A DNA stretch of 53,022 nt from JAFGTX01 sp942492225 (lineage in GTDB: Bacteria > Bacillota > Clostridia > Peptostreptococcales > Acidaminobacteraceae). The stretch's first letter is position 1, and each line of letters begins with the position of its first letter. Positions 24,801 through 33,308 of this stretch are shown here, in pieces. A model generated the notes under the pieces. It ran no database searches. It saw only the letters and a list, made by a program, of their open reading frames with translations, and was not told the DNA's origin. The position numbers and the translations under genes were made by a program. The stretch is taken from NCBI GenBank assembly GCA_942492225.1, contig CALODS010000046.1, positions 1-53,022 of the forward strand, read 5' to 3'.

Positions 24801-26285
24801 ATGAAATTAACGATAGACATGAAATTTAAAGAGTACAATCTTGATAACCGTATCAAGCGAGGCTTGAGTGAAATGGGTTTTATAAAACCCCTAGAAGTTC
24901 AAGTGGAAACAATCCCAAGAATTTTTGAAGGCCAAGATTTAATTGTAAAATCTCAAACGGGTAGTGGTAAAACAGCTGCGTTCGGAATACCAGTTTGCGA
25001 AAAAATTGATGAAACCTTAGAAGCAACACAAGTATTAGTACTGACACCTACTAGAGAATTATCATCTCAAGTAAAAGAAGAATTAGCAGCGATTGGTCAA
25101 TATAAGGGAATTACTGCAGTTTCAATTGTTGGTAAAGAATCAATGCAAGAACAACGTCGTGAGTTAAAGCAACGACCACACATTATTGTTGCGACACCGG
25201 GACGTATGATGGATCATATTATTAATAAAAATGTAAAATTAGATGAAATTAAATATCTAATTATAGATGAAGCTGATGAAATGTTTATCATGGGTTTTAA
25301 GGAACAACTTGAAACGATTATTGAAAAATTACCAAAGGAAAGAGTTACTTTGCTATTTTCTGCAACAATGCCCGACCAAGTTAGGTATTTAAGTGAATTA
25401 CACATGAAGTCACCCATAAGTATAGAAATAACTTCAGAAGTCTCTACTGTCGATAAGATAGAACAAATTTATTATGCTGTGGATGGTTTAAAAAAATCAA
25501 AGTTCCTAAAGCAAATGCTTATGAGAGAAGAGCCGAGAAAGGCAATTATTTTCTTAAACACAAGAGAGCAAGTTGATGAATTATATGCCGAAATGAGAAG
25601 TTGGGGTTACTACGTAACAGCTGTTCATGGTGGTGTAGAGCAAAAAGATCGTTTACAACGATTAAATAATTTTAAAAGAGGCACGGCGAGAATTTTATTA
25701 TCAACAGATCTTGCGTCAAGAGGATTACATGTTCATGGATTAACACATGTAATTAACTATGGAGTGCCATTTGAGCACGAGCAATATGTTCATCGAATTG
25801 GTCGTACAGGTCGTGTTGATCAAAATGGTATTGCAATTACATTTGTAACATCTCGAGATGTTGAACGATTTGAAAGTCTTGAGGCATATTTAGGCTATAA
25901 AATTCCTTGTAAAGGTGGACATTTATCACGTCAACCCAAACAAGAGCGAGAAGGAAAACGACAACGTTTTAAACCTGACAGCAAAAGAAAAGACAAAGTG
26001 ATCGTTGAAATGAATGTTGGACGTCTAAATAGCAAGGTCAAATCGAGAGATATTTTGACGGCATTTAAGAGTGTTGCTGGTGTTGACCAAGAACATATTG
26101 GTCAAATTACAGTAAAAGATAAAGTGACTTTGATTGAAATATATGATGGCCGAGAAGCACCGCTTTTGAGAGCGTTTAAAACAAAAAAAATTAAGAATCA
26201 AACATACAGATTAAGAGTACAAAAAACAAATACCAAAGGTCGATATGTAAAGAAGACCAATGAAGCACCAACTTATAAAAAATAA
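24801..26285 (+). CDS. DEAD-box ATP-dependent RNA helicase, DbpA-like
   Basis: 494 residues. Q-motif PLEVQVETIP, motif I SQTGSGKTAAF, Ia PTRELSSQ, II IDEADEMF, III SATMP, IV to VI with TDLASRGLHV and HRIGRTGR. After a basic linker (about 372-398) comes the C-terminal DbpA RNA-binding fold (about 400-475), which in DbpA/YxiN proteins targets 23S rRNA hairpin 92. Hence a likely role in large ribosomal subunit assembly, which is an inference from the domain. GAGGAA before ATG; an extended -10 TGATATACT (24762-24770) lies upstream. Confidence 0.92.
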   Translation: MKLTIDMKFKEYNLDNRIKRGLSEMGFIKPLEVQVETIPRIFEGQDLIVKSQTGSGKTAAFGIPVCEKIDETLEATQVLVLTPTRELSSQVKEELAAIGQYKGITAVSIVGKESMQEQRRELKQRPHIIVATPGRMMDHIINKNVKLDEIKYLIIDEADEMFIMGFKEQLETIIEKLPKERVTLLFSATMPDQVRYLSELHMKSPISIEITSEVSTVDKIEQIYYAVDGLKKSKFLKQMLMREEPRKAIIFLNTREQVDELYAEMRSWGYYVTAVHGGVEQKDRLQRLNNFKRGTARILLSTDLASRGLHVHGLTHVINYGVPFEHEQYVHRIGRTGRVDQNGIAITFVTSRDVERFESLEAYLGYKIPCKGGHLSRQPKQEREGKRQRFKPDSKRKDKVIVEMNVGRLNSKVKSRDILTAFKSVAGVDQEHIGQITVKDKVTLIEIYDGREAPLLRAFKTKKIKNQTYRLRVQKTNTKGRYVKKTNEAPTYKK

Positions 26286-26290
26286 TAATC

Positions 26291-26345
26291 AACCTCGTCT
26301 AAATACTTGAAAAATGGGTATTACATAGATGAGGTTTGTTTTTTT
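26291..26345 (+). terminator. Terminator after the RNA helicase
   Basis: AACCTCGTCTA (26291-26301) pairs with TAGATGAGGTT (26326-26336), one G-U wobble, with an inner AATAC/GTATT stem, then TGTTTTTTT. It lies inside the artificial upstream extension of the next frame, which supports the later start at 26358. Confidence 0.85.
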
Positions 26346-26357
26346 GGGGGTGCAAAT

Positions 26358-27386
26358 ATGAATATAATAATAGAGGATCGCAAAACGAAATTTAAAATAT
26401 TTGTTGTAATAGTGACATTAGGATTGTGTGCTATATTACATATGTCGTATAAATTCGGATATACTTTTTTCTTTTTTGTCATCTTAATGACAGTGCTAAT
26501 TATATATAGTAAAAAGCATTATGTTGTTATTACACGTGAAAAAGCGAACGCAATCAATCAAGAAGTTGAAGAAACTCAAACAATATTAATTCAACAAGAA
26601 AAATTAGCTTCACTCGGTCAGTTGGCCGCTGGTGTCGCCCATGAATTAAATAACCCAATAGGGTTTGTGAATAGTAATATTAACGCTTTAAAAGATTATA
26701 TTATTGATATAAACAATTATATTGAAGCGTTAGAAAAAGAAACTGAAAATCATGAAAAAATAAGACAAGCACACAAGGATATAGACTTTATTCTTGAGGA
26801 TATGCCAAGTTTGATTGAGGAATCACTCGAAGGGCTAAGTCGGGTCGCAGGTATTGTTAAAAGTTTGAAAGACTATTCGAGAATTGATTTTGATGACACT
26901 CAGGAGTATTGTTTTAAAAAAGGTGTTCAAGCAACGTTAATTGTCGCGCGTAATACTTATAGATATGTGGCTGATGTTGAAACAACATTTAATCGGGTGC
27001 CACTTATTAGAGTAAATGGTAATCAAATTAATGAAGTGCTTCTTAACCTTATTGTTAATGCAGCTCAAGCGATAGAGGGCCAAGAACGTATTGATAAAGG
27101 GTTGATACGAATAAATGTTTATACAGAAGATGACAACGTTGTGTGTGAAGTGAACGATGATGGACCTGGTATTGAACAGGAATACATAGGGAAAATATTT
27201 GATCCATTTTTCACAACTAAACCACCAGGAAAAGGAACGGGACTTGGTCTAAATATTGCTTATAATACAATCACTCAAAAAAATAAGGGAGAGTTGCTGG
27301 TTAAATCAGAAGTTGGTGTAGGGACAACCTTTACTATTAAATTACATATTCGAAAAGGAGAGATTGATGAAAATTCTTTTTGTTGA
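26358..27386 (+). CDS. Membrane sensor histidine kinase
   Basis: 342 residues from ATG 26358 (5 bases after GGGGGTG). Two membrane segments (about 13-30 and 34-50) with almost nothing outside, a short linker, then HisKA with phosphoacceptor His95 in AAGVAHELNNPIG and a long insertion-bearing helix pair, and the ATPase domain with NLIVNAAQAI, NDDGPGI and GTGLGLNIAY. No sensor domain beyond the membrane helices, so the signal may be membrane state or a partner. Overlaps the HDOD regulator gene by 20 bases. Confidence 0.9.
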   Translation: MNIIIEDRKTKFKIFVVIVTLGLCAILHMSYKFGYTFFFFVILMTVLIIYSKKHYVVITREKANAINQEVEETQTILIQQEKLASLGQLAAGVAHELNNPIGFVNSNINALKDYIIDINNYIEALEKETENHEKIRQAHKDIDFILEDMPSLIEESLEGLSRVAGIVKSLKDYSRIDFDDTQEYCFKKGVQATLIVARNTYRYVADVETTFNRVPLIRVNGNQINEVLLNLIVNAAQAIEGQERIDKGLIRINVYTEDDNVVCEVNDDGPGIEQEYIGKIFDPFFTTKPPGKGTGLGLNIAYNTITQKNKGELLVKSEVGVGTTFTIKLHIRKGEIDENSFC

Positions 27387-28569
27387 TGATGATGAATATG
27401 TACTTAAAAGTTTAAAAAGAACCATGTTAGCTACGGACTATGAAATATATACTGCATCAACAGTAGATAAGGCTTTAGCATTATTGTTAGAGCACTCCAT
27501 GGATGTTGTTATTTCTGATGTAAAAATGTCCAGTGTAAATGGTATTGATTTGTTAAGGATTGTGAAAACAGAATATCCCGATACATATCGGATGATTTTA
27601 TCTGGATTTTCCGAGAAAGAAAATTCATTAATTTGTGTTATTAACAGTTTATCACTGGATTATATAACGAAACCGTGGAACAACATAGAATTGCTAGAAA
27701 AAATAAATAACGTCATAAATTTAAGAAAGATTCTTTTAGATCCAGTGTTGATTTCAAAAGTGAGTGCACAAATTGACTTACCATCTACGCCACAAATATG
27801 TCATGAGATTCAAAATCGAATTTACGATGGTGCTTTTCAAACAGAAATAGTGAAGATTATCGAGAAAGATATAACGCTTTCATCTATTATTTTGAACTTG
27901 GCCAATAATTCATTCTTGTCATCAATGCCGATTCGATCTATTCAAACTGTTTTTCAACTAATTGGGGTTAGCGGCATTCGACAATTTCTTATGGCAGCCG
28001 TAATCATTGATGATCATACTCTTGAAGAGTGGCAGATCAAAGAACTTAACAACCTTGCAAATATAGCCTCTCAAACAACAAAACTTTTCACAGTGCTGTA
28101 TAATTACTGCTATGATGCGGTATTAAAAAACGAGTTTTCATTTTTAGCGTTTTGTATTGATATAGGCCGTGTCATTTTATTAAAAAACAGCCCAGAATTA
28201 TATCTGAAAATCAAGTCGGAAATGATTGAAACAGGAGAAAGTTTTAGAGCGTGTGAAAGAAAACTGTTTGACCAAGAGAATATGTCCTCCAAATTAGGTG
28301 GACTTATATTAAATAAGTGGAATTTTTCAAGAGTATGTATTGAAACATCATTGTTTATTGACGCCCCTCAAAATGCATCAAGCGATTGCTCGGCAATTAT
28401 TAAGTTGTTGAATATTGCTTATGCAAATATTAATAACAATGATGCCATGTTCAATCTAATTAGTAAAAGTGATCAATGGAATGATATTTATATCTTTGAA
28501 CTACCTTTTTCAAGAAGAGATATAAAAAATATTGAAGCTTTATCAAGAAAAAACGAAATCGTGTTATAA
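27367..28569 (+). CDS. Response regulator with HDOD output domain
   Basis: 400 residues from ATG 27367 after AAAGGAG (TTG 27364 is in frame but less likely). Receiver at 1-115 with DDD (7-9), acceptor Asp51 in VISDVKM, and TKPWN. HDOD domain about 130-330: PSTPQICHEIQNRIYDG, KIIEKDITLSSIILNLANN and IRSIQTVFQLIGVSGIRQFL. HDOD proteins are non-catalytic relatives of HD phosphohydrolases used in signalling. Here it is the cognate partner of the overlapping kinase, upstream of a diguanylate cyclase gene in the same direction, which suggests cyclic di-GMP output control. Confidence 0.88.
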   Translation: MKILFVDDDEYVLKSLKRTMLATDYEIYTASTVDKALALLLEHSMDVVISDVKMSSVNGIDLLRIVKTEYPDTYRMILSGFSEKENSLICVINSLSLDYITKPWNNIELLEKINNVINLRKILLDPVLISKVSAQIDLPSTPQICHEIQNRIYDGAFQTEIVKIIEKDITLSSIILNLANNSFLSSMPIRSIQTVFQLIGVSGIRQFLMAAVIIDDHTLEEWQIKELNNLANIASQTTKLFTVLYNYCYDAVLKNEFSFLAFCIDIGRVILLKNSPELYLKIKSEMIETGESFRACERKLFDQENMSSKLGGLILNKWNFSRVCIETSLFIDAPQNASSDCSAIIKLLNIAYANINNNDAMFNLISKSDQWNDIYIFELPFSRRDIKNIEALSRKNEIVL

Positions 28570-28594
28570 TATTTAAAAAGGCAAAGGGGCGCCT

Positions 28595-30232
28595 ATGAAT
28601 ATAAAACAAAAAACCAATTTAATAATAACGGTATATGGTATCATCCTTATTCTGGGGATATTTATTGCATTTCAAGGGTCTAACTATAGCTTTATGACTG
28701 GCGAGGATGTAGCGATTATTAAAGGGGATGATTTTTTTAATGACCTAAATAGAAGGGAGATGCTATTTGGTGATGAAGAAAAACGAACCTATTCAGCAAC
28801 TATAGAGGAAAATGCCTTACCTTTGCTAAAAAACAGTGACTATAATGTAGTCATTTTTAGATTGGCAAGTAATGGATATAAAGTTTATTTTAACGATCAA
28901 TTTATTGGTGCATATGGACATTATGAAACTGGAAATAGTAATCTTTGGAATGGTATCAGACGTTATCAAATTCCAAAAGATTGGATAAAAAAATCAAATA
29001 GTTTAAGGATTGAAAGTCATAGTAAATATATGAGTGGCTTAACGACCCATCCAATATTTATTACCTCAAATCAAAAAGCTACGCAAATGGTGACACTTTC
29101 TAGAATTTTTAATCATAACGCTGTAATTGCAAGTCTGGGTATTAGTCTTTTGTCAATTGTTGTTTTACTTGTGCTGTACTGGTCATCAAGCAAACGTAAT
29201 ACAATGTATTTGAATTTAGCAGCATCAATGTTTTTCTTAGGTATTTACACAATTGATTACGCAACAACAGAATACTTGTTTATTGATTATATGCTGTATA
29301 AGAAGATTATTATGGTTTCATTTTGGTTGACTACTTTTTTTATTGGCTTAGCATTGAAACAACTGTTTAATAAAACCGCACCATTAATTGCTGGTACAGT
29401 TGGTCTTGTAGGGATTATCATAATTGCTATACTATCGACGGATTTGATGATGTTTAAAACATTATATGACTACTGGTATATATCTCAATTAGTTAGCGTT
29501 TATATTTGGATTGTAACGCTCTTTAGGAGTATACCAACGAGCATTGAAGCGAGGGTTTTTTTTATAGGATTTGTTGTATTATTTATTTATAGTATTGTCA
29601 ATGTAAGTCTTGATTTAACAGGCGTGTTTTTTTCAATGAACTCTAGCGTTATTTATACAGCAATTGTTTCGATTATCCCGTTAATGCTTGTCTATTTAGA
29701 TTTTACGAAAAGTAGACAAGACCTTCATAAAGAAACATTGTTGAAAGAAGCAGCGTATCATAGAGCTGTAACCGATTCGTTGACAGGCGCTTATAATAAA
29801 CATCACCTTTTTATTGTTTTAGAAGAAATGAAATCAGACTATTCAATTGTTATGTTTGATATTGATGATTTCAAAAAAGTGAATGATACTTTTGGACATC
29901 AGGGTGGTGATGCAGTTCTTAAAAACTTATCTGATGAATTAAAACATTTTTTAAGAGTTGAAGATCAATTATTCCGTTATGGCGGTGATGAGTTTGTTGT
30001 CATTATGAACTGCCCGCTTCATATCGTTAACCAGAGAATGGAAACCTTTAGAAATAAAGTTGCATCAAAAGAATTTACTTATGGTACGTTAAAAATAAAC
30101 ATAACCTTATCAATAGGACTGTTTTATGTTGAAAATATAATGGACAATAATGAAATCTTAGATGCTGTTGACAGTGCGCTTTATAAATCAAAAGGTGCAG
30201 GTAAAAATAGAATAAGTGTTTATCATCAATAA
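28595..30232 (+). CDS. 7TM-type membrane receptor diguanylate cyclase
   Basis: 545 residues. Signal-anchor helix (about 8-26), extracellular beta domain (about 30-170, NGYKVYFNDQFIGAYGHY and SNSLRIESHS, resembling carbohydrate-binding-like 7TMR-DISM sensors), seven membrane helices (about 175-370), then GGDEF (385-545). Active site GGDEF at 463-467 and I-site RVED at 454-457 are both intact, so an active, feedback-inhibited cyclase. Starts 25 bases after the HDOD regulator, ATG after AAAGGGGCG, so probably the third gene of that operon. Confidence 0.88.
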   Translation: MNIKQKTNLIITVYGIILILGIFIAFQGSNYSFMTGEDVAIIKGDDFFNDLNRREMLFGDEEKRTYSATIEENALPLLKNSDYNVVIFRLASNGYKVYFNDQFIGAYGHYETGNSNLWNGIRRYQIPKDWIKKSNSLRIESHSKYMSGLTTHPIFITSNQKATQMVTLSRIFNHNAVIASLGISLLSIVVLLVLYWSSSKRNTMYLNLAASMFFLGIYTIDYATTEYLFIDYMLYKKIIMVSFWLTTFFIGLALKQLFNKTAPLIAGTVGLVGIIIIAILSTDLMMFKTLYDYWYISQLVSVYIWIVTLFRSIPTSIEARVFFIGFVVLFIYSIVNVSLDLTGVFFSMNSSVIYTAIVSIIPLMLVYLDFTKSRQDLHKETLLKEAAYHRAVTDSLTGAYNKHHLFIVLEEMKSDYSIVMFDIDDFKKVNDTFGHQGGDAVLKNLSDELKHFLRVEDQLFRYGGDEFVVIMNCPLHIVNQRMETFRNKVASKEFTYGTLKINITLSIGLFYVENIMDNNEILDAVDSALYKSKGAGKNRISVYHQ

Positions 30233-30343
30233 GTATGGATGCTTGTATTTATAAGAAGGATTTGGCAGTGTCTAAAGATAATATTGCGTTTTAACAAAAT
30301 TTATATGAATTAAATCCTAAAATAATTGGAGGGAAAGTTCCAG

Positions 30344-31126
30344 ATGAAAATTTCTTCTATCGACTTACACCAAAAGAGTAATCGGTCATATGAATGGCTA
30401 CTGATCCTAGGTATTTGGTTAGGTGTTTGGTCAGTCATCTCACTACAAATAAATGCGTTCTATTTACCATCTCCTTTTGAGACGGGAAAAACATTGTTTA
30501 ATTTATTAATCCTTAAAAAAACTTATGTCATTATTGGGTATAGTTTACTCCGCGTTCTTGTTGGCTTATTTTTTGCGATTATTCTGGGGGTAACTACTGG
30601 ATTGTTGGCAGGTGTATTTAATAGTGTGTACAAATTTCTTCAACCAGTAATGGTTGCAATCAAATCAACACCAGTGGTCTCATTTATCATATTGGCAATT
30701 ATTTATATGAAACCAGAACATGTTCCAAGTTTTTGTGGAATGTTATTGTGTTACCCAATAATCTATTACAATGTGATTGAAGGATACCGAACCGTTGATA
30801 CCCAACTTATTAATATGTCAACGGTTTACAATGTGCCGTTAAAACGTCAACTGACCAAACTTTATTTACCAAGTATGGCACCATATATATTTGCGGGTAT
30901 ATTGACAAGTATTGGTATTGGATGGAAAGGCACCATAGCAGCAGAAGTTATTAGTGTCTTGCGTAGTTCCATAGGGAATGAGATATATAGTGGCAAAATA
31001 TATCTGGATACGCCTTCTGTATTTGCATGGACAATTATTATTATAGTAAGCAGTTTGACCATAGAAAAAACAATAAAAAAAATAATGAGTCGTAATAGTT
31101 ATTACGAACGATTTAAGGTGATATAA
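30344..31126 (+). CDS. ABC transporter permease, TauC/SsuC/ThiX-like
   Basis: 260 residues from ATG 30344; GGAGGG lies 10 bases upstream and the in-frame TTG at 30326 precedes it. Six membrane segments. The EAA-type loop is recognisable (GYRTVDTQLINMSTVYNVP and AAEVISVLRSSIGNEIY), with KSTPVVSFIILAI before it. The family imports sulfonates, nitrate, hydroxymethylpyrimidine and similar small molecules. It overlaps the ATPase start by one base (TAATG). No substrate-binding protein gene is adjacent. Confidence 0.87.
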   Translation: MKISSIDLHQKSNRSYEWLLILGIWLGVWSVISLQINAFYLPSPFETGKTLFNLLILKKTYVIIGYSLLRVLVGLFFAIILGVTTGLLAGVFNSVYKFLQPVMVAIKSTPVVSFIILAIIYMKPEHVPSFCGMLLCYPIIYYNVIEGYRTVDTQLINMSTVYNVPLKRQLTKLYLPSMAPYIFAGILTSIGIGWKGTIAAEVISVLRSSIGNEIYSGKIYLDTPSVFAWTIIIIVSSLTIEKTIKKIMSRNSYYERFKVI

Positions 31127-31746
31127 TGATCAAAATATTGAATGTAACGAAAACATTTGATGAACTGGTGATACTAGATAGGTTTAATTTAACATTCAAT
31201 ATGAAAGAAGTTACCTGCCTTCTCGGACCATCAGGCTGTGGAAAATCTACAATATTGAAAATGCTCTCAACATTAGATAAAAAATATGAGGGAAGGATCG
31301 AAGGTATAGAAGATAAACGAATTTCTTTTGTTTTTCAAGAAAGTCGATTACTTCCATGGCTTACAGTAAGAGATAATCTTGCGTATATTCTTGAAGGTAT
31401 AGTAGCAAGTAAATACTTAGACGCAAGAATCGACTATTTTTTAGAAAAAGTAGAGTTGATGCATTTTAAACATGAGTATCCGAATACACTTAGCGGTGGA
31501 ATGAAACAACGCGTATCTTTGGCGAGAGCTTTTGCAACCCCACATGATATATTGTTGCTTGATGAACCTTTTCAAGGATTGGATAAAGAGTTGAAAGACC
31601 AACTCATGACCTTGTTAGAGAAATTAATCGAAGAAGATCGTAAAACAGTGATTATGGTCACTCATGATCAGCTAGAAGCGAAACGACTAGCGAATAGAAT
31701 TATATACCTAACAGATCAACCCCTTAGAATTGATAGGGAAGAGTAA
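31126..31746 (+). CDS. ABC transporter ATP-binding protein, SsuB/TauB-like
   Basis: 206 residues, short for the family (usually 240 or more) but complete. Walker A GPSGCGKST, Q-loop FVFQESRLLPWLTV, signature LSGGMKQRVSLARAF, Walker B ILLLDEPFQGLD, switch His VTHDQLEA. Energises the permease encoded just upstream. A strong terminator follows directly, so the operon is two genes and lacks its own binding protein. Confidence 0.92.
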   Translation: MIKILNVTKTFDELVILDRFNLTFNMKEVTCLLGPSGCGKSTILKMLSTLDKKYEGRIEGIEDKRISFVFQESRLLPWLTVRDNLAYILEGIVASKYLDARIDYFLEKVELMHFKHEYPNTLSGGMKQRVSLARAFATPHDILLLDEPFQGLDKELKDQLMTLLEKLIEEDRKTVIMVTHDQLEAKRLANRIIYLTDQPLRIDREE

Positions 31747-31786
31747 AGCTGAGAATATTCATGATGAAAATTCTCAGCTTTTTTTA
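31745..31786 (+). terminator. Terminator of the permease/ATPase operon
   Basis: AAAGCTGAGAAT (31745-31756) pairs with ATTCTCAGCTTT (31770-31781), followed by a run of T. Confidence 0.92.
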
Positions 31787-31872
31787 AATAAAAGAAGAAT
31801 AAATAAGATCTAAAACATTGTTTTAAAGAGGTTTTGAAACAAATATATATGCTTAAATATATTTCCACTGGG

Positions 31873-31878
31873 TATAAT
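31873..31878 (+). promoter_or_regulatory. -10 element upstream of soluble chemoreceptor
   Basis: TATAAT at 31873-31878, with only TGCTTA at the -35 position. Located 36 bases before the start codon at 31914. Confidence 0.4.
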
Positions 31879-31913
31879 TTTTTTAATGATAAAAATTTAA
31901 TATGGAGGTTGGT

Positions 31914-33131
31914 ATGGTGAACAATAGGGATCTTAATGAAGAAAAAATTACAGGTATTATTTGTCAAGTAAACAGTCTGCTAAAATATGTAACAGAATTA
32001 GACTATGTAAAAAAGATGTTGTTAGATGCCAATAAACAAGCTGAAATGGTATCAGGTATTGCATCAAGTAGCGAGGAGATGACTGCAACGATTGAAGATA
32101 TATCCCATTATGTTCAAGACTCAAATCAAAAAACTACAGAATCTATTAATATTGCCAATCATTCAATGACTCAAATTACAAATTCCTTTGAGCAAGTTGA
32201 AATTTCATTTGAGGCTTCGAAAACAGTTCAAAAAATCATGGAAAAAGTTAATGGCGAGGCGAAGAAAATAAATGATATGGTTGATATTATCAAGGCTGTC
32301 GCTGACCAAACAAACTTACTTGCGTTAAATGCATCCATTGAAGCTGCGAGAGCTGGAGAAAATGGCAGAGGCTTTTCAGTAGTTGCAGAAGAAATAAAAA
32401 AACTTGCTGAAAGTACGAAACATCAAGTGGCGTCCATAAATGAAACAGTGAAATCTTTGTCGAAAGAAATAAAAAATACTGATGAAGCTTTAGACGTAGC
32501 AAACAAGTCTTTTTCAGAAGGAAAAAAACAGATGACTGAAGCAGTTGAGTCTCTTGATACAGTCCGTGAAGGTCTTGATGATATTGGAAAAAGTTTTAAC
32601 GAAATTAGTATAAATATTGATCAGCAAACAGCTGCATCACAAGAAATGGCAAGTTCTATTATGATTGTAAATGAACAAACAGCAATACTAAGAGATGAAA
32701 CTGATAAAACGGGTCGTGCTTTTAATGATGTGTCTCAGATGATTGATCGTATTCGAATAGATGCTCTTTCAGCAGTAGAGACACTTGATATTAAAACTCA
32801 AATTGAAATATGCGTAAGTGATCATTTAATGTGGCGATGGAAAGTTTATAATATGCTCCTCGGTTACGAACGGTTGAGTGAAGGAGATGTAGGAACACAC
32901 CATGATTGTAGATTAGGCAAATGGTGTGATTGTCAAAACATCAAAACACCAGAAATAACACAATTAATAAATAAAATGGAACAACCTCATTCAGACTTAC
33001 ATGTCTTAGCAAAGAAAGCAATTAGAGAATATAATAATGGACAAAAGGATCAAGCAGAATTAACGCTTAAAGAAATGGATATTGCATCAAAATCTGTGGT
33101 GAATTATTTAAACAAAATTAAACTTATATAA
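31914..33131 (+). CDS. Soluble chemoreceptor with C-terminal CZB zinc-binding domain
   Basis: 405 residues from ATG 31914 (GGAGG 5 bases upstream; the ATG at 31902 overlaps that site). No membrane segment. Signalling domain about 25-280 with tip DQTNLLALNASIEAARAGE. The C-terminal ~110 residues form a chemoreceptor zinc-binding (CZB) domain: His in SDHLMWRWK, the HHDCRLGKW core with the metal Cys, and a further His in PHSDLH. Described CZB receptors respond to zinc or to hypochlorous acid. It lies between two terminators, so monocistronic. Confidence 0.9.
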   Translation: MVNNRDLNEEKITGIICQVNSLLKYVTELDYVKKMLLDANKQAEMVSGIASSSEEMTATIEDISHYVQDSNQKTTESINIANHSMTQITNSFEQVEISFEASKTVQKIMEKVNGEAKKINDMVDIIKAVADQTNLLALNASIEAARAGENGRGFSVVAEEIKKLAESTKHQVASINETVKSLSKEIKNTDEALDVANKSFSEGKKQMTEAVESLDTVREGLDDIGKSFNEISINIDQQTAASQEMASSIMIVNEQTAILRDETDKTGRAFNDVSQMIDRIRIDALSAVETLDIKTQIEICVSDHLMWRWKVYNMLLGYERLSEGDVGTHHDCRLGKWCDCQNIKTPEITQLINKMEQPHSDLHVLAKKAIREYNNGQKDQAELTLKEMDIASKSVVNYLNKIKLI

Positions 33132-33158
33132 TAATTATTTAATATGATTCAGCTATAA

Positions 33159-33188
33159 AATAGGTCGCTTTAAGCGACCTATTTTAAT
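33159..33188 (+). terminator. Terminator after the CZB chemoreceptor
   Basis: AATAGGTCGCTT and AAGCGACCTATT (33159-33183) around one central base, followed by TTAATT. Confidence 0.88.
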
Positions 33189-33219
33189 TATTCAAATTAA
33201 AATACAGAAATAATATAAA

Positions 33220-33248
33220 TTAACGTACGTTTACAACTATGTTATACT
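33220..33248 (+). promoter_or_regulatory. Promoter with palindrome upstream of dCache chemoreceptor
   Basis: TTAACG (33220-33225), 17-base spacer, TATACT (33243-33248). The perfect palindrome AACGTACGTT (33222-33231) overlaps the -35 element and may be an operator. Confidence 0.5.
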
Positions 33249-33308
33249 CTAACTAAGGATCAAAATTACAAACTTGTAATCAAATCAAAAGAATGATGGA
33301 GGTGGCGT

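Noticed and set aside
26307..26357. Upstream extension of the kinase frame from ATG 26307
   Set aside because: It runs through the helicase terminator; ATG 26358 follows GGGGGTG at proper spacing.
31716..31967. 83-residue minus-strand frame over the terminator region at 31745
   Set aside because: It reads through a perfect terminator hairpin and an AT-rich promoter region and has no ribosome binding site.
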